A DNA stretch of 64,000 nt, taken from assembly GCA_964348095.1 (NCBI GenBank), contig CAYGBK010000015.1, forward strand, positions 144,007 to 208,006, read 5' to 3'. The stretch comes from WVXP01 sp964348095 (GTDB lineage: Bacteria; Desulfobacterota; BSN033; WVXP01). Of this stretch, positions 34,602-44,324 are shown piece by piece. Both the position numbers and the translations under genes were made by a program. The number at the start of each line of letters is the position of its first letter. Position 1 is the stretch's first letter. The notes under the pieces are model-generated. The model made no database searches, had not been told where the DNA came from, and worked only from the letters and a program-made list of their open reading frames with translations.

Positions 34602-36329
34602 ATGGATAGGACAGCTCAAGAAGAGAAGGAGTTTCCACGGCGGCTCGTTCCCCCGGATGCAGACTTAGGCCGATGGGCCGACATAGAGCCTCTTTTGGTG
34701 GCCCTCCATTCGAGAGAGATAGAGACCCGGGCTGACATGGAGCGATGGCTTTTGGATCTCAGCGAGTTGGCCTCTTGCATTGATGAGGAGGGCTCGCGCC
34801 GCTACATTGCCATGACATGCCATACAGACGATCCAGTGTCCGAAAAGGCGTATCTCTATTTCGTGGAAGAGATTGCTCCTCGATTCAAACCGTGGTGGCA
34901 GAAGCTGTTCAGAAAGTACACTGACCATCCCCTTCGAAGCAGTCTCGAGCGGGAGCGATACGCCGTTTTGGATCGGAGGATTGAAAATGAAGTCTTGTTG
35001 TTCAGGGAGGAGAATGTCCCTCTCGAGGTGGAGGAGGCGAAGCTCTCTCAGCAGTACCAGAAGATCACCGGGGCAATGACAGGCTGGTTCGAGGGCAAAG
35101 AGCAAACCCTCCAACAACTCGGGCGATACTTAGAGCAACCCGACCGAAATGTCAGACAGACCGTGTGGGAGATGATTATCTCGAGGCGCCTCGAGGATAG
35201 CGAGAAGATTGAGGGGATCTTTGATCGACTCATCGACCTTCGACAGGAAATTGCCAGAAACGCCGGATTTGAAAACTATCGAGACTATGCATTCCGCCAT
35301 AGGGAGCGATTCGATTACGCGCCCGATGACTGTTTCCATTTTCACCAGACTATCGAAACAGTCGTCGTCCCCGCAGCGAGAGGGATTATGGAAGAACGTC
35401 GGAGTCGACTCCGGGTTGACCCCCTCCGGCCATGGGATCTAAATGTGGACACAGAGGGTCGGCCTCCGCTTCATCCCTTCAAAAGTTCAGACGAACTGAT
35501 CGACGGCTGTTTTCGGATATTTTGTCGGATTGATCCGGAATTTGGGAGACACTTTGCCGACCTCAGAGAGAAGGGTCTTCTCGATCTCGAGAGTCGCAAG
35601 GGTAAAGCACCGGGTGGCTACCAGAGTAACCTCAGTGAGGTGAGGCTACCGTTTATTTTCATGAATGCAGTGGGTATCGACGGGGATGTCCGGACCCTTC
35701 TTCACGAGGGTGGCCATGCTTTCCATACGCTGGCGTGCCGCAATGAATCCCTCCATTTCTATCGGGAGCCTCCCATCGAGTTCTGTGAAGTTGCCTCCAT
35801 GAGTATGGAGCTCTTAGGGGCGCAATTTCTGAATGAGTTTTACGATGAAGAGGGTTCTCGACGCTCCTATAAGGATCTTCTTGAAGAGGTGATCACACTT
35901 TTTCCGTGGATTGCCACCATCGATGCTTTCCAGCACTGGATCTACACTCACGAGGGTCACACGCGCAAAGAAAGAAGGGATTTTTGGCTCGATCTGCGGC
36001 GTCGATTCGGCGGTATCGAGGACTGGCAAGGCTTTGATGATGGCCTCTCAAACTTGTGGCAAAAACAACCCCACCTTTTCCTTCACCCCTTCTATTACAT
36101 AGAATATGGAATCGCACAATTGGGGGCGCTCCAGGTGTGGAGGTTGGCCAGAGAAGACGTCAGGCAAGCTACCCGGCTTTTTCGATCTTCCTTGTCACTC
36201 GGTGGTTCCAAACCCCTGCCGGTCTTGTTTCGGAATGGTGGTATCCGTTTCGACTTCGGCCCTCAAACGATAGAGAACCTTGTGAACGAGGTCCTAGATC
36301 AGTTGCGCGCCATAGGAAAGGCAGATTAA
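34602..36329 (+). CDS. M3-family oligoendopeptidase (PepF-like)
   Basis: A 575-residue thimet/oligoendopeptidase. The zinc-binding HEGGH lies near residue 369 in TLLHEGGHAFHTLA, with the downstream Glu in EFCEVASMSMELL as third ligand. The helical N-terminal half (AKLSQQYQKITGAMTGW, DRNVRQTVWEMIISRR) matches PepF. The C-terminal FYYIEYGIAQLGALQVW is also typical. Length is close to the 560-600 residues of the family. GGGAGGAGG precedes the ATG. It degrades oligopeptides in the cytoplasm. Its 3' end overlaps the convergent GNAT gene by 4 bp. Confidence 0.92.
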   Translation: MDRTAQEEKEFPRRLVPPDADLGRWADIEPLLVALHSREIETRADMERWLLDLSELASCIDEEGSRRYIAMTCHTDDPVSEKAYLYFVEEIAPRFKPWWQKLFRKYTDHPLRSSLERERYAVLDRRIENEVLLFREENVPLEVEEAKLSQQYQKITGAMTGWFEGKEQTLQQLGRYLEQPDRNVRQTVWEMIISRRLEDSEKIEGIFDRLIDLRQEIARNAGFENYRDYAFRHRERFDYAPDDCFHFHQTIETVVVPAARGIMEERRSRLRVDPLRPWDLNVDTEGRPPLHPFKSSDELIDGCFRIFCRIDPEFGRHFADLREKGLLDLESRKGKAPGGYQSNLSEVRLPFIFMNAVGIDGDVRTLLHEGGHAFHTLACRNESLHFYREPPIEFCEVASMSMELLGAQFLNEFYDEEGSRRSYKDLLEEVITLFPWIATIDAFQHWIYTHEGHTRKERRDFWLDLRRRFGGIEDWQGFDDGLSNLWQKQPHLFLHPFYYIEYGIAQLGALQVWRLAREDVRQATRLFRSSLSLGGSKPLPVLFRNGGIRFDFGPQTIENLVNEVLDQLRAIGKAD

Positions 36330-36844
36330 TTCTCTTTTTTTAGGATATAGCGCATTCTGAGGGCCTTCTGTCCTGCGGGATAAGTCCACGGTTCTGTGCG
36401 GTTGATTTCGAAACCGTGACGGTGAAAGAAGGACTGCCCTTTGACATTGGATTCGGCGACAGACAGACGGACTTCAGAGATCGGAATCTGTCCTGAAAAA
36501 GAGAGGGGCCACTGCTTGGCGAATTCAATCATCTGGGATCCGATTCCCTGGTTCCTCCGTGCCTCTTCTACAGCAATGGCTACGATTTCAGCAAAGTAGG
36601 GTCCGCGTCTCTTCTCTTTTCTGATTATCATCATAAGAATACCGACGGGAGTATTTCCATCATCCCGAGACTCCTCAGCGACGTAAGTATGGACGCCTTC
36701 GGAAACGAAGAAATCGGTCAAGACGGTCTCATAGTCCCCATAAACCGAGAACGCCTCGAGGGCAAGGGAACGGAGGAAGGCGAGGTCGTCAGGAAAGGCC
36801 TGTCGGACGATCATTTGGTGACCGGTGTTCTTCGTTGCCTCCAT
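36326..36844 (-). CDS. GNAT-family N-acetyltransferase
   Basis: 172 residues with the acetyl-CoA motif IVAIAVEEARRNQGIGSQMIEFA (R/Q-x-x-G-x-G) and motif B (EVRLSVAESNVKGQSFFHRHGFEI). The N-terminal region (IVRQAFPDDLAFLRSLALEAF) fits ribosomal-protein or small-molecule acetyltransferases; substrate unknown. Convergent with the M3 peptidase, 4-bp overlap at the stops. Confidence 0.85.
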   Translation of the reverse strand: MEATKNTGHQMIVRQAFPDDLAFLRSLALEAFSVYGDYETVLTDFFVSEGVHTYVAEESRDDGNTPVGILMMIIRKEKRRGPYFAEIVAIAVEEARRNQGIGSQMIEFAKQWPLSFSGQIPISEVRLSVAESNVKGQSFFHRHGFEINRTEPWTYPAGQKALRMRYILKKEN

Positions 36845-37064
36845 GGTTGTCAGCCCCTCTCTGTGGTCAAGAGGTAAACAGCTGGGCAGGCAGAGTATAT
36901 CACAAAGCCTTGAACCGGGCGTCTTTTCATGTTAAGAATGCGAGCGAACTTGTTTCTGCACGATATTCTGGTAATTGATTCGACCCCCCGCAGTTCACAA
37001 AAGAACTGTTCCACTGGTAGGGGATCCGCGGGATTGCTACGCCACGCTGATGGAGGAAAAGACG

Positions 37065-37550
37065 ATGGCCAAGACAAAACAAATCTCTGTTTTTCTTCCG
37101 AATACACCGGGCGAACTCCTCAAGCTCTGTGATTATCTGAAAGGGGAGGATGTCAACATTCTGGCGATTAGCATTCAGAATGCCAGGGACTACGTTGAAG
37201 AGCTTTTCAAAGCCAGGGAGAGAACCGGTCGTCGAATCGTTTTGGAAGAGAGCTATCGTGGCGTCCTGCGGGAATCTTCAGATTACTCGGTCATTAGATT
37301 GGTTGTGGAACAGCCCGAAAAGGCTGAAGAAGTTCTGCAAAACGCGGAGTATACTGTTGATATAGAGCCGGTCATCTGTCTGACTTTGAAGAACAAACCG
37401 GGCGCCCTCGGCGAGGTAGCGGGGAAGTTTGCCCAGGCCAACATCAATATCGACTATGTCTATGGATCGGTGATGGAAGATGCGGAGGAATCCCTCTTTG
37501 TCGTCCACATCCCAGAGATAAAAAAAGGTTTAGATCTCTTTGAAGATTGA
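37065..37550 (+). CDS. Tandem ACT-domain protein
   Basis: 161 residues from the ATG at 37065, chosen because GGAGG lies eight bases upstream. Two ACT domains are visible: KQISVFLPNTPGELLKLCDYL (residues 4-75) and VICLTLKNKPGALGEVAGKFAQANINIDYVYG (about 92-155), each with the Pro-Gly ligand-binding turn. Stand-alone ACT pairs bind amino acids and regulate enzymes. No catalytic domain present. Isolated between convergent or divergent genes. The 250 bp downstream (37551-37799) hold nothing recognisable. Confidence 0.85.
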   Translation: MAKTKQISVFLPNTPGELLKLCDYLKGEDVNILAISIQNARDYVEELFKARERTGRRIVLEESYRGVLRESSDYSVIRLVVEQPEKAEEVLQNAEYTVDIEPVICLTLKNKPGALGEVAGKFAQANINIDYVYGSVMEDAEESLFVVHIPEIKKGLDLFED

Positions 37551-37799
37551 CGATCCAGCCTCTTGGAAGGTACTTCCTGTCAGAGGCCAGGTGTGAAAAG
37601 GGACCAAAATTCTTGGCTTAACCAAGACAACAAAGATGTTGCTGACTCGGGTCTCTTTAGGCCGAATATCCGGAGTCCAGCAAAAGGCTAAGAAACGTCA
37701 CGTTGGTAGCATTGGCGCCCAGCGGCAAAGGCCGCCGGTTGAGAAAGTCACAAATGGCCGATTCCCCAAGAAGGATCACAGACCATATATAGGACCAGC

Positions 37800-38246
37800 C
37801 TATTTGACCGTGACGCACGTACAATCAGCGGCGTGGCATACTTTGCTGGAAACGCTTCCGAGAAACAGGCCTTTGACGCTTCCCAGGCCACGACTTCCAA
37901 TGATAATCATATCAACGTCCTTTTCCCTGGCAAACTCGATGATTCTATCAGCCGGGTCGCCCTGTACCACTTCCGACTGGACGTTTTTTACACCGTTCTC
38001 TCTGGCCCGTTTTTCAGCTGCTCCAACGATGCCCTCACCGATTTTTTTGAAATACACGGCCTGAGGAGGTTGTTCGATTCTCTCAACCTTTATGTATTGG
38101 AGCACCTCGTCAGGGATCTTGTTGTCTGAAATCACATGGAGGAGATAGACGGTGGCGTCGTACTTCGCCGCGATGTCACTGGCATACTCAATGGCCCTTC
38201 TCGCATGATCTGAACCATCTGTGGCAACAAGGATTTTCTTAACCAT
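37800..38246 (-). CDS. Universal stress protein (UspA family)
   Basis: 148 residues with the UspA fold: KKILVATDGSDHARRAIEYA at the start, a VVQGDPADRIIEFA segment and the ATP-binding signature GSRGLGSVKGLFLGSVSSKV (G-x2-G-x9-G-S). The complete motif suggests the nucleotide-binding class. GGAGGG lies upstream of the ATG (seen as CCCTCC at 38254). Single gene. Confidence 0.9.
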   Translation of the reverse strand: MVKKILVATDGSDHARRAIEYASDIAAKYDATVYLLHVISDNKIPDEVLQYIKVERIEQPPQAVYFKKIGEGIVGAAEKRARENGVKNVQSEVVQGDPADRIIEFAREKDVDMIIIGSRGLGSVKGLFLGSVSSKVCHAADCTCVTVK

Positions 38247-38967
38247 AAGTTAATGCCCTCCTTTCCTCTAAAAACCTTTTTCTCCCATTTTCTCTTCCCA
38301 TCCAATAGATATCGACCGACTGGATTCAATGCGGGTGGCGACGGTCAACCACGTCACCTTTCCCTGTCCACTCGCCTCTTCGATTCGTGTTATCAGTCCA
38401 CCGTGAAACCCCTACATTATTCTATCATGGTGCCTGAATAATTTCAGTTGTTCCTCTTCAGAAATATTGTAATAGCTTTTCAAAGGCTGTTTCAAGATTT
38501 GACATAATCTGTATGAGTTCTCCCATGAATTCGAATTCCACCAGATCTCTCTGTTTCTTTTGGGGGTGAGACCAGCAGATTGGGCCACGGATTAAAAGAG
38601 AGTGACCTCCGTGGGAGCCGTCGAATAACCGAATCCAGAGACCAAATAAAAGAGGCCGCAATTCTGTCTAGGTATAACGGCCATCATATCTTCCTGTATT
38701 TCCGCTTCCCTTTGTTGGAATTACTCACGCAATTTCAACGGGTCATCCCGCCCACTGGAGCAGGACGAATTTCTCAGCCTATTGAGATCCCTCGGCAAAT
38801 TCTCTAAATCAGCCTTAATGGGGCCAAATGTCAACCGGCCGACTCGGAATGGGCCGGTTTAGTTCTCAGATGCCTTGTTAACAATTGAACACATACTTCA
38901 CCTATTTTACTTGACTTTACTAAAATTTACAGTATTAATAGATTGTTCTTCTGAGAGGGGCTCACCG
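38247..38967. other. Long intergenic region; possible PilZ-like remnant and leader hairpin
   Basis: A minus-strand frame at 38458-38661 ends GPICWSHPQKKQRDLVEFEFMG..., which loosely recalls the C-terminus of PilZ domains, but no N-terminal half exists in any frame; probably a remnant or chance. A perfect 8-bp hairpin AACCGGCC (38833-38840) / GGCCGGTT (38852-38859) lies about 110 bp before the HD-GYP start. No promoter could be fixed. Confidence 0.3.
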
Positions 38968-40770
38968 TTGGAAAAGATTCATAGTTGCGTTATCACACGG
39001 GCAATTCTCGAATACGTCGGCTCTCGACGTCCTGAGAGGGTGGATAGCCTTATCGAAAACCTTCACCCGGAGCTGGACGTTCTCCCCGACGCGAAGGCCT
39101 ACCTCATGGATGGCAACAACTGGGTATCGAGCCAGGTCTGTGCGGAGATGTTTGAGCGGGCTCAGGGGATTTTTGACGATCCCCGTATTGCTTTCGCGAT
39201 TGGCTATGACTCCACGGTGAATATGCGGGTGGGTGACATTCAGAAGGTCCTTATCCGATTTTTTGGTTCACCAAAAAGTATTCTCCTGAAAATTCAAAAG
39301 GTAAACGACAAATTCAATCGAAATAAGACCGTTGAGTTGGTCGAAATGGGCCGGCGGGACGCCATCATTCGTCTCCACTGGTTCAAAGAGACCAAGCCGG
39401 CAAGGAGCTTCTGCTATTTTGGCCAGGGTGTCTACCAGGCGATTCCCTTGTTATGGAAAATGCCTAAAGCGGATCTTCAGGAAACGGCCTGCTTCTTTGA
39501 AGGAGACGACTTTTGCGAATATCGGATGAGGTGGACCAAAAGGCCTTTCTTCTTCCCAATGAAATTCGGCGACTTCACTCGAAAAAGGTTCCTGGAGGAG
39601 AGCATTCAGGAAATGGAGCGGGACAAGCACCTGCTTCAACGAAAGTACGATGAGATTCATCAACTCAACCTTCAGCTCCAGAAAAAGGTGCGACAACTCT
39701 CCTCGATCCAGGAGGCGAGTCAGGCTGTTGTCTCAATACTCGATTTGAAGAACATTCTCGAAGTTACCTTCAGCCTTTTGGTGAGTCTTTTTGGATTTGA
39801 TCGATTGGTTATTTTCACCATCGATGAGGACAAAAAAGCCCTGAAGATTCTTCATGCGAGCGGATCGGAAAAGGATCTCATAGAAAAGATAAAAAATTAT
39901 GAGGTGCCACTGACGAGATTGAACAATATCCTTGCGCGGGTCGCCAGCACGGGTGTCCCCGCCATTATTGAAGACGTGAAAAAATCCTCGATCAATTTGA
40001 AGAATCCAATCATCAAACTATTTCAACCAAAGGCGTTTGCAGTGGTCCCACTCATCGCCAAGAACAAGATCATCGGCGTTCTGGCGGCTGACAAGAGGGA
40101 TGATAAGATTGCGGTGAGCCAGGAGGATAGGGATTACCTTGTGAGCTTTGCCAACAATATTGCCATCGCTATAGAAAACTCCAGACTCTACCAGGATCTG
40201 AAAAAGAATTTTGTCAGCTCCATTCAAGCCCTTGCCTATGCCCTCGAGGCGAAAGACCCTTACACCCGGGGACATTCCGAAGTGGTGGCCCAGTATTCGA
40301 CAAAGATTGCTCGCCAACTCGGATTCTCTGAGGAGAGAGTTGAACAGTTACGTCAAATGTGCCTTCTCCATGATATTGGCAAGATCGGCGTGGTGCCGGA
40401 TATCCTCGAAAAGGACGGGGTCCCTAGCAGGAATGAATGGCAGATGGTGCGAAAACACCCTCTCATTGGCGAGAACATTGTCAGACCGTTGAGCCTGCCT
40501 CTGGAAATACGGTCTATCATTCGAAACCATCATGAGCGGTTTGACGGACGGGGATATCCAGATGGCCTCATCGGATCACAAATCCCCCTCGAAGCACGGA
40601 TCATTGCCGTGGCTGATGCCTATGATGCGATGGTTTCGACCCGCCCCTACCGTAAAGCCATTTCATCGGAAAAAGCGCTTATGGAGCTTGAGCAGAAAGC
40701 AGGAACCCAGTTCGACCCAGAGGTGGTGAGCGTTTTCAAGCGTCTGATTCAGAGAGAATCGTTTAACTAA
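38968..40770 (+). CDS. GAF-HD-GYP phosphodiesterase with V4R-like sensor domain
   Basis: A 600-residue regulator, taken from TTG 38968 (GAGAGGGG upstream; the frame is open 31 codons further). The N-terminal ~190 residues resemble V4R/heme-NO-associated sensor domains and end in ETACFFEGDDFCEYRMRW. A short coiled coil (about 205-250), a GAF domain (about 255-415) and HD-GYP follow, with HDIGKIG (about 468) and HHERFDGRGYP (about 520). All HD-GYP metal ligands and the GYP-type signature are present, so c-di-GMP hydrolysis is expected. The signal sensed is unknown. It converges with the NadD-like gene, overlapping by 4 bp. Confidence 0.88.
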   Translation: MEKIHSCVITRAILEYVGSRRPERVDSLIENLHPELDVLPDAKAYLMDGNNWVSSQVCAEMFERAQGIFDDPRIAFAIGYDSTVNMRVGDIQKVLIRFFGSPKSILLKIQKVNDKFNRNKTVELVEMGRRDAIIRLHWFKETKPARSFCYFGQGVYQAIPLLWKMPKADLQETACFFEGDDFCEYRMRWTKRPFFFPMKFGDFTRKRFLEESIQEMERDKHLLQRKYDEIHQLNLQLQKKVRQLSSIQEASQAVVSILDLKNILEVTFSLLVSLFGFDRLVIFTIDEDKKALKILHASGSEKDLIEKIKNYEVPLTRLNNILARVASTGVPAIIEDVKKSSINLKNPIIKLFQPKAFAVVPLIAKNKIIGVLAADKRDDKIAVSQEDRDYLVSFANNIAIAIENSRLYQDLKKNFVSSIQALAYALEAKDPYTRGHSEVVAQYSTKIARQLGFSEERVEQLRQMCLLHDIGKIGVVPDILEKDGVPSRNEWQMVRKHPLIGENIVRPLSLPLEIRSIIRNHHERFDGRGYPDGLIGSQIPLEARIIAVADAYDAMVSTRPYRKAISSEKALMELEQKAGTQFDPEVVSVFKRLIQRESFN

Positions 40771-41576
40771 AAGCTGTTTTCAGTGATTCTCCTTTTCCGG
40801 TTTGATTGCTGATTGTGTGCCACCCTATCCCTCCGAATCCTGTATAAACCCGTTTTTCTCAAGTAAAATGCGATCTCAACAGGAACGAGATGCTCGATCG
40901 TCTTTCCCTTAGATAGGTCTTTTCGGATGTGGGTTGACGACACGTGTCGCGTCGCGAAAGGCATCTCAAAGGGAACTATTTTCTCGGCAAAGGGGCGATT
41001 CTCTTTTTGAAGTGCCAGCCGCTTGATTCGGTCGGTGCCAACATTTCCACGGGTCGCTACGAGAAGCCGTGATTCTGCAAAGAGACGGTTTAAAGATGCG
41101 TCTCTGTCTTCATAGTACTTCGCATCGAGGATTCTGGTCAGCGTATCGTACCCCACAATGAATCTAATCATCGTGTTGTCTGGATAGGCTTTTTTGAGGA
41201 GCGTGAGTTTATCAACGAAGAGTCCTCGATTGGTAAAGGCAATTGACACAGTTGGATCGTTCTCGAAGCACAGCAACATCATCAAAAGCCTTTGCTCCAG
41301 GGAGACTCCAGCAATCTCTTTGTCCAGAGGCTTCTTGTCAAGGACCAAAACGATTTCATCAATTGGTTCCACCGTGCAAGCTCTCTCTATAAGTGCCTTG
41401 TGAGCCGTTGTCGGGGGGTTGAATGAAGACGGGAGGACCCCGAGACTTCTGCCTTGTCCCGTAATTCCCTGCAGTGCCCTTCTGATCAAATGAAACACAG
41501 GGGGTTCCTCAAGGGGTGCTCCCCTAACGATCTCTCTGAGGCGATCCAGCTTGAGTTTCTCATCTCGTGGCTTCAT
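40767..41576 (-). CDS. NadD-like nicotinate-nucleotide adenylyltransferase
   Basis: 269 residues. The nucleotidyltransferase motif PSSFNPPTTAH (xxFxPPTxxH, near residue 50) and C-terminal SSTHIRKDLSKG (ISSTxIR-like) are intact, with IRFIVGYDTLTRIL between. NadD is normally about 200-220 residues; this one carries about 45 extra N-terminal residues. It overlaps the pncC-like gene by 17 bp, which supports an NAD-metabolism role (NaMN to NaAD). A related nucleotidyl transfer cannot be excluded. Confidence 0.78.
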   Translation of the reverse strand: MKPRDEKLKLDRLREIVRGAPLEEPPVFHLIRRALQGITGQGRSLGVLPSSFNPPTTAHKALIERACTVEPIDEIVLVLDKKPLDKEIAGVSLEQRLLMMLLCFENDPTVSIAFTNRGLFVDKLTLLKKAYPDNTMIRFIVGYDTLTRILDAKYYEDRDASLNRLFAESRLLVATRGNVGTDRIKRLALQKENRPFAEKIVPFEMPFATRHVSSTHIRKDLSKGKTIEHLVPVEIAFYLRKTGLYRIRRDRVAHNQQSNRKRRITENSF

Positions 41577-42048
41577 GACTGTTGCAGTACTCCAAAACCA
41601 TTTCCAGTGCCTTTTCTGCCGCCAGTTCCTTGATCTGTATTCTTCTCCCTGGGAAGTGAAATCGTTTTACGGTGGCATCATCCGGGGTGGCAAGGGCAAT
41701 AAAGACCGTCCCTACGGGGACTTCAGGTGTTCCTCCTGAAGGCCCAGCCACACCGGTTGCTGCTAGTCCAATCGTCGTTTTTCTTCCCTCACGAATTCCC
41801 TCCGCCATTTCTCTTGCCACAGCCTCGGAGACAGGTCCATGCTGGTCGATCAGGGATTGTGGAACCCTGAGGAGTTCCACTTTGGTTTGGTTGCTGTAAG
41901 ACACAACTGCCGACTCAAAGTAGTCCGAACTCCCAGCCACATTCGTGATGCGATGAGCGATCAACCCACCCGTACACGATTCGGCGACAGAAATCGTGGC
42001 CCTCATTTTTCTCAGTAGATGGCCGATCCTCTCTTCGATTCGCTTCAT
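41560..42048 (-). CDS. pncC: Nicotinamide-nucleotide amidohydrolase (PncC / CinA C-terminal)
   Basis: 162 residues, the full CinA_C domain and no COG1058 domain: SVAESCTGGLIAHRIT (residues 19-34), SYSNQTKVELL, HGPVSEAVAREMAEG, and GVAGPSGGTPEVPVGTVFIAL. The catalytic Ser/Thr and Tyr-Lys residues are conserved. PncC deamidates nicotinamide mononucleotide to nicotinate mononucleotide, the substrate of NadD; the next gene overlaps it by 17 bp and is NadD-like. Confidence 0.9.
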   Translation of the reverse strand: MKRIEERIGHLLRKMRATISVAESCTGGLIAHRITNVAGSSDYFESAVVSYSNQTKVELLRVPQSLIDQHGPVSEAVAREMAEGIREGRKTTIGLAATGVAGPSGGTPEVPVGTVFIALATPDDATVKRFHFPGRRIQIKELAAEKALEMVLEYCNSHEATR

Positions 42049-42292
42049 GGTTGGACTCCGTTGAACCGCCTAAGTGTGCTCGCGAGTCTCTCCCCTGAAG
42101 ACAGTTTTATGTGGATCTTTCAGAATAGGACTTGGGTATCTCTCGTTGTTTTGACTGCGGTTTGGCGAGACGAAAAAACCCAAGGCAAATTGAATCCCGG
42201 CGGATTATGAAAGCGCAACGGATTCAACGGCTTTCTCGAGTCAACATCATACTCCTTATCGGGTTTTGGGCCGAATGTCAATTTGACCAGTC

Positions 42293-42855
42293 GAGGAGTT
42301 TACTGAGTCTTCAAAATCTGATGAAAACGGGCTTGCAGAAAACCCCCCGGTTCTCTCGCCCGCTCTCCCCCGCAGAAATCTCTGGGGGATCGCTCGAGCT
42401 CTCAGAGTTCGCAGAGCGAGAAGGTCGATACATCAGATATTTGGCCTAATTTAATGAGAAAAATTAGGCCAAGTTATCTCCTCTGGATTGACCTCTCACC
42501 AATCCAGAGGACGTTCCCTCTGAGGCTCCGCGTGCTCTGTGAGAAATTGTAGAAACGTCCAATTCGCGGCTGAAAAGATTTTCCTCGTGCTGTCGGTTGT
42601 CAGTGGTCAGTTGTAACTATCTATTCACGTCATTCGACTAAGAATGAAATACCTTGAACCCCCTACTTGAATCCCGTGGATGGGCAAATCCTAGTCTTTT
42701 TGCCACAAACCACGGACGACAGACCACGAACAAAGAATTTTGGCTGAGAGCTTCCTGTCCCCTTTTCCGGCGAATCAATCTGCCAAAGCCGTGACCAGCG
42801 TGTTCTGAAGGAACCGGGAACGGTCCGGGCCGTAGGGATCCCATTCCTCTGCACC
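42293..42855 (+). repeat. Dispersed modular repeat, type I, copy R2
   Basis: Same order as R1. The left end is CGAGGAGTTTACTGAGTC; hairpin 1 pairs 42441-42452 with 42461-42472; hairpin 2 pairs 42480-42490 with 42500-42510. A longer middle follows (CTGTCGGTTGTCAGTGGTCA, CACAAACCACGGACGACAG), shared with 54211-54827 but not with R1. The right module has AAGCCGTGACCAGCGTGTTC and GGAACGGTCCGGGCCGTAGG. The short CTCAGGGACATGAG module is missing. The flanking 42049-42292 holds nothing I can support. Confidence 0.82.
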
Positions 42856-42988
42856 GGGAAAAGAGCTGTGCAGAGTCCCAGAACTAAATAGTAGGGACTT
42901 TCTATTGTCGGAATCTTGACAGACTCGATTGAGAATCGGAACATATGACATTCAAATCCGATAATGCTCGAAGTTCTGATGGCTAGAC

Positions 42989-43567
42989 TTGATGATAAAG
43001 CCTCTCGATCACAGTTTCCCGCCAAAGAGATTACTTCTCTTCCCTATCCTTTTGACAGTTCTGTTTCTGACACCCCACTTCTCCTTTGGCCAAGATGACC
43101 TGTTCTTTCGAATGCGGGTTCTGAAGTATAAGGAGCCATTCTCTGCACGGAACTTTGAAGCCATCAACCTGAAAGTAGGAAATTCCGTACAATTGAATGA
43201 GTTTCAGGGAAAGGTGGTCATGCTGAATTTTTGGGCCACGTGGTGCGGTCCCTGCAAGCGAGAAATGGGCCCGATGGAGGTCCTTTACAAGAGATTCAAA
43301 GACAGGGGGTTTGTAATCCTGGCTCTATCACTCGACCAGGGTGGGGCGAAAGTGGTCCAATCGTTTGTGGAGAAAAAGGGCCTCACCTTTCCGATCCTGA
43401 TGGACCCTTCGGGAAAAATCAAGTCCATCTATCACGTTACCTCCCTTCCAACCACATATCTCATCGACCAGAAAGGTCGAATTATCGGAAAATCTCTGGG
43501 ACCGAGGGACTGGGGAAGCGAAGATGCTTTTTCCCTGATTGAATCGTTACTGGATGGGAGTCATTGA
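42989..43567 (+). CDS. TlpA/ResA-like periplasmic thioredoxin
   Basis: 192 residues. A signal peptide or anchor (RLLLFPILLTVLFLTPHFSFG) precedes a TlpA-type thioredoxin domain with NFWATWCGPCKREM (WCGPC active site near residue 83), SLDQGGAKVVQSF and the cis-Pro loop SLPTTYLID. Family members reduce periplasmic disulphides, for example in cytochrome c maturation. It converges with DUF1684, overlapping 7 bp. Confidence 0.88.
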   Translation: MMIKPLDHSFPPKRLLLFPILLTVLFLTPHFSFGQDDLFFRMRVLKYKEPFSARNFEAINLKVGNSVQLNEFQGKVVMLNFWATWCGPCKREMGPMEVLYKRFKDRGFVILALSLDQGGAKVVQSFVEKKGLTFPILMDPSGKIKSIYHVTSLPTTYLIDQKGRIIGKSLGPRDWGSEDAFSLIESLLDGSH

Positions 43568-44274
43568 GACCCTTCTGAAGCATTTTTGTACTTCTTCTCC
43601 CCGGCTGTGATCCTGACGGAGAGAGAATTTTCCTCCGGTGGTATCGGACATGTGAAATTGTCATTGAACATACAGTTTGGACTATAGGCCATGTTGAAAT
43701 CGATGACGGTGTGGTATCCAGGAAGGATCTCTGCATCGATGTAGCGCCCCATTTCATAAGTCTCCGTGCCATTTGTCTTGTCTCTGAAAGGAACGAACAG
43801 AGAATCACTCAGGATGGACTTGTAGAGCTCGAGCCTATAGGTTTTTCCATTGAGCTCGAAGGTGAACTTCCCATATCGGACGTACCGCTTGTTAGTCCCT
43901 TTATTGGTGGGGAAGGTGGCGTAGTAGTCAGGATTATGAATATTCAGATTGTACCGGTCGATTTTTCCGGCAAAAACGTACTTCAAGTCTATGGGGAAAA
44001 CGTCCAGGTCGCGGAACTTCCTCCTGTCCTCTTTGCTCAATGGAGAGCGAGGATGATTCTTAAGGAACTCGTTTCTCTCTTTGCGAAACGCAATGATTCG
44101 ATCGATCTTGAGCTGAGTAGATAGCTCTGGGACACCCTCAGGGAATACGTTCCACACGGGAATCATCAAATAAGCTAGGACGAGTGCACACATAGGGGTG
44201 AGGATCCTCCGTGTCCCGATGGATTGGAACCAACTCTTTCTTGAAGAGGTTGCTTCTTGGAGATGGAACGTCAT
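43561..44274 (-). CDS. DUF1684 domain protein, exported
   Basis: 237 residues. An N-terminal membrane segment (MCALVLAYLMIPVWNVF) precedes the DUF1684 pattern: IIAFRKERNEFLKNHPRSPLS, FRDLDVFPIDLKYVF, LFVPFRDKTNGTETYEMGRYID, then IDFNMAYSPNCMFNDNFTCPIPP. The NPxC-like end (SPNC...CPIPP) is the family hallmark. Function of the family is not established. Confidence 0.82.
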   Translation of the reverse strand: MTFHLQEATSSRKSWFQSIGTRRILTPMCALVLAYLMIPVWNVFPEGVPELSTQLKIDRIIAFRKERNEFLKNHPRSPLSKEDRRKFRDLDVFPIDLKYVFAGKIDRYNLNIHNPDYYATFPTNKGTNKRYVRYGKFTFELNGKTYRLELYKSILSDSLFVPFRDKTNGTETYEMGRYIDAEILPGYHTVIDFNMAYSPNCMFNDNFTCPIPPEENSLSVRITAGEKKYKNASEGSQ

Positions 44275-44324
44275 TGTGGAAACCTCTTGGCGCAGTAAGG
44301 CTGACCCGGATCGCCCGCCTTCCC

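Noticed and set aside
38458..38661. PilZ-domain protein
   Set aside because: Only a vague C-terminal resemblance; the RxxxR and DxSxxG parts are absent in all frames.
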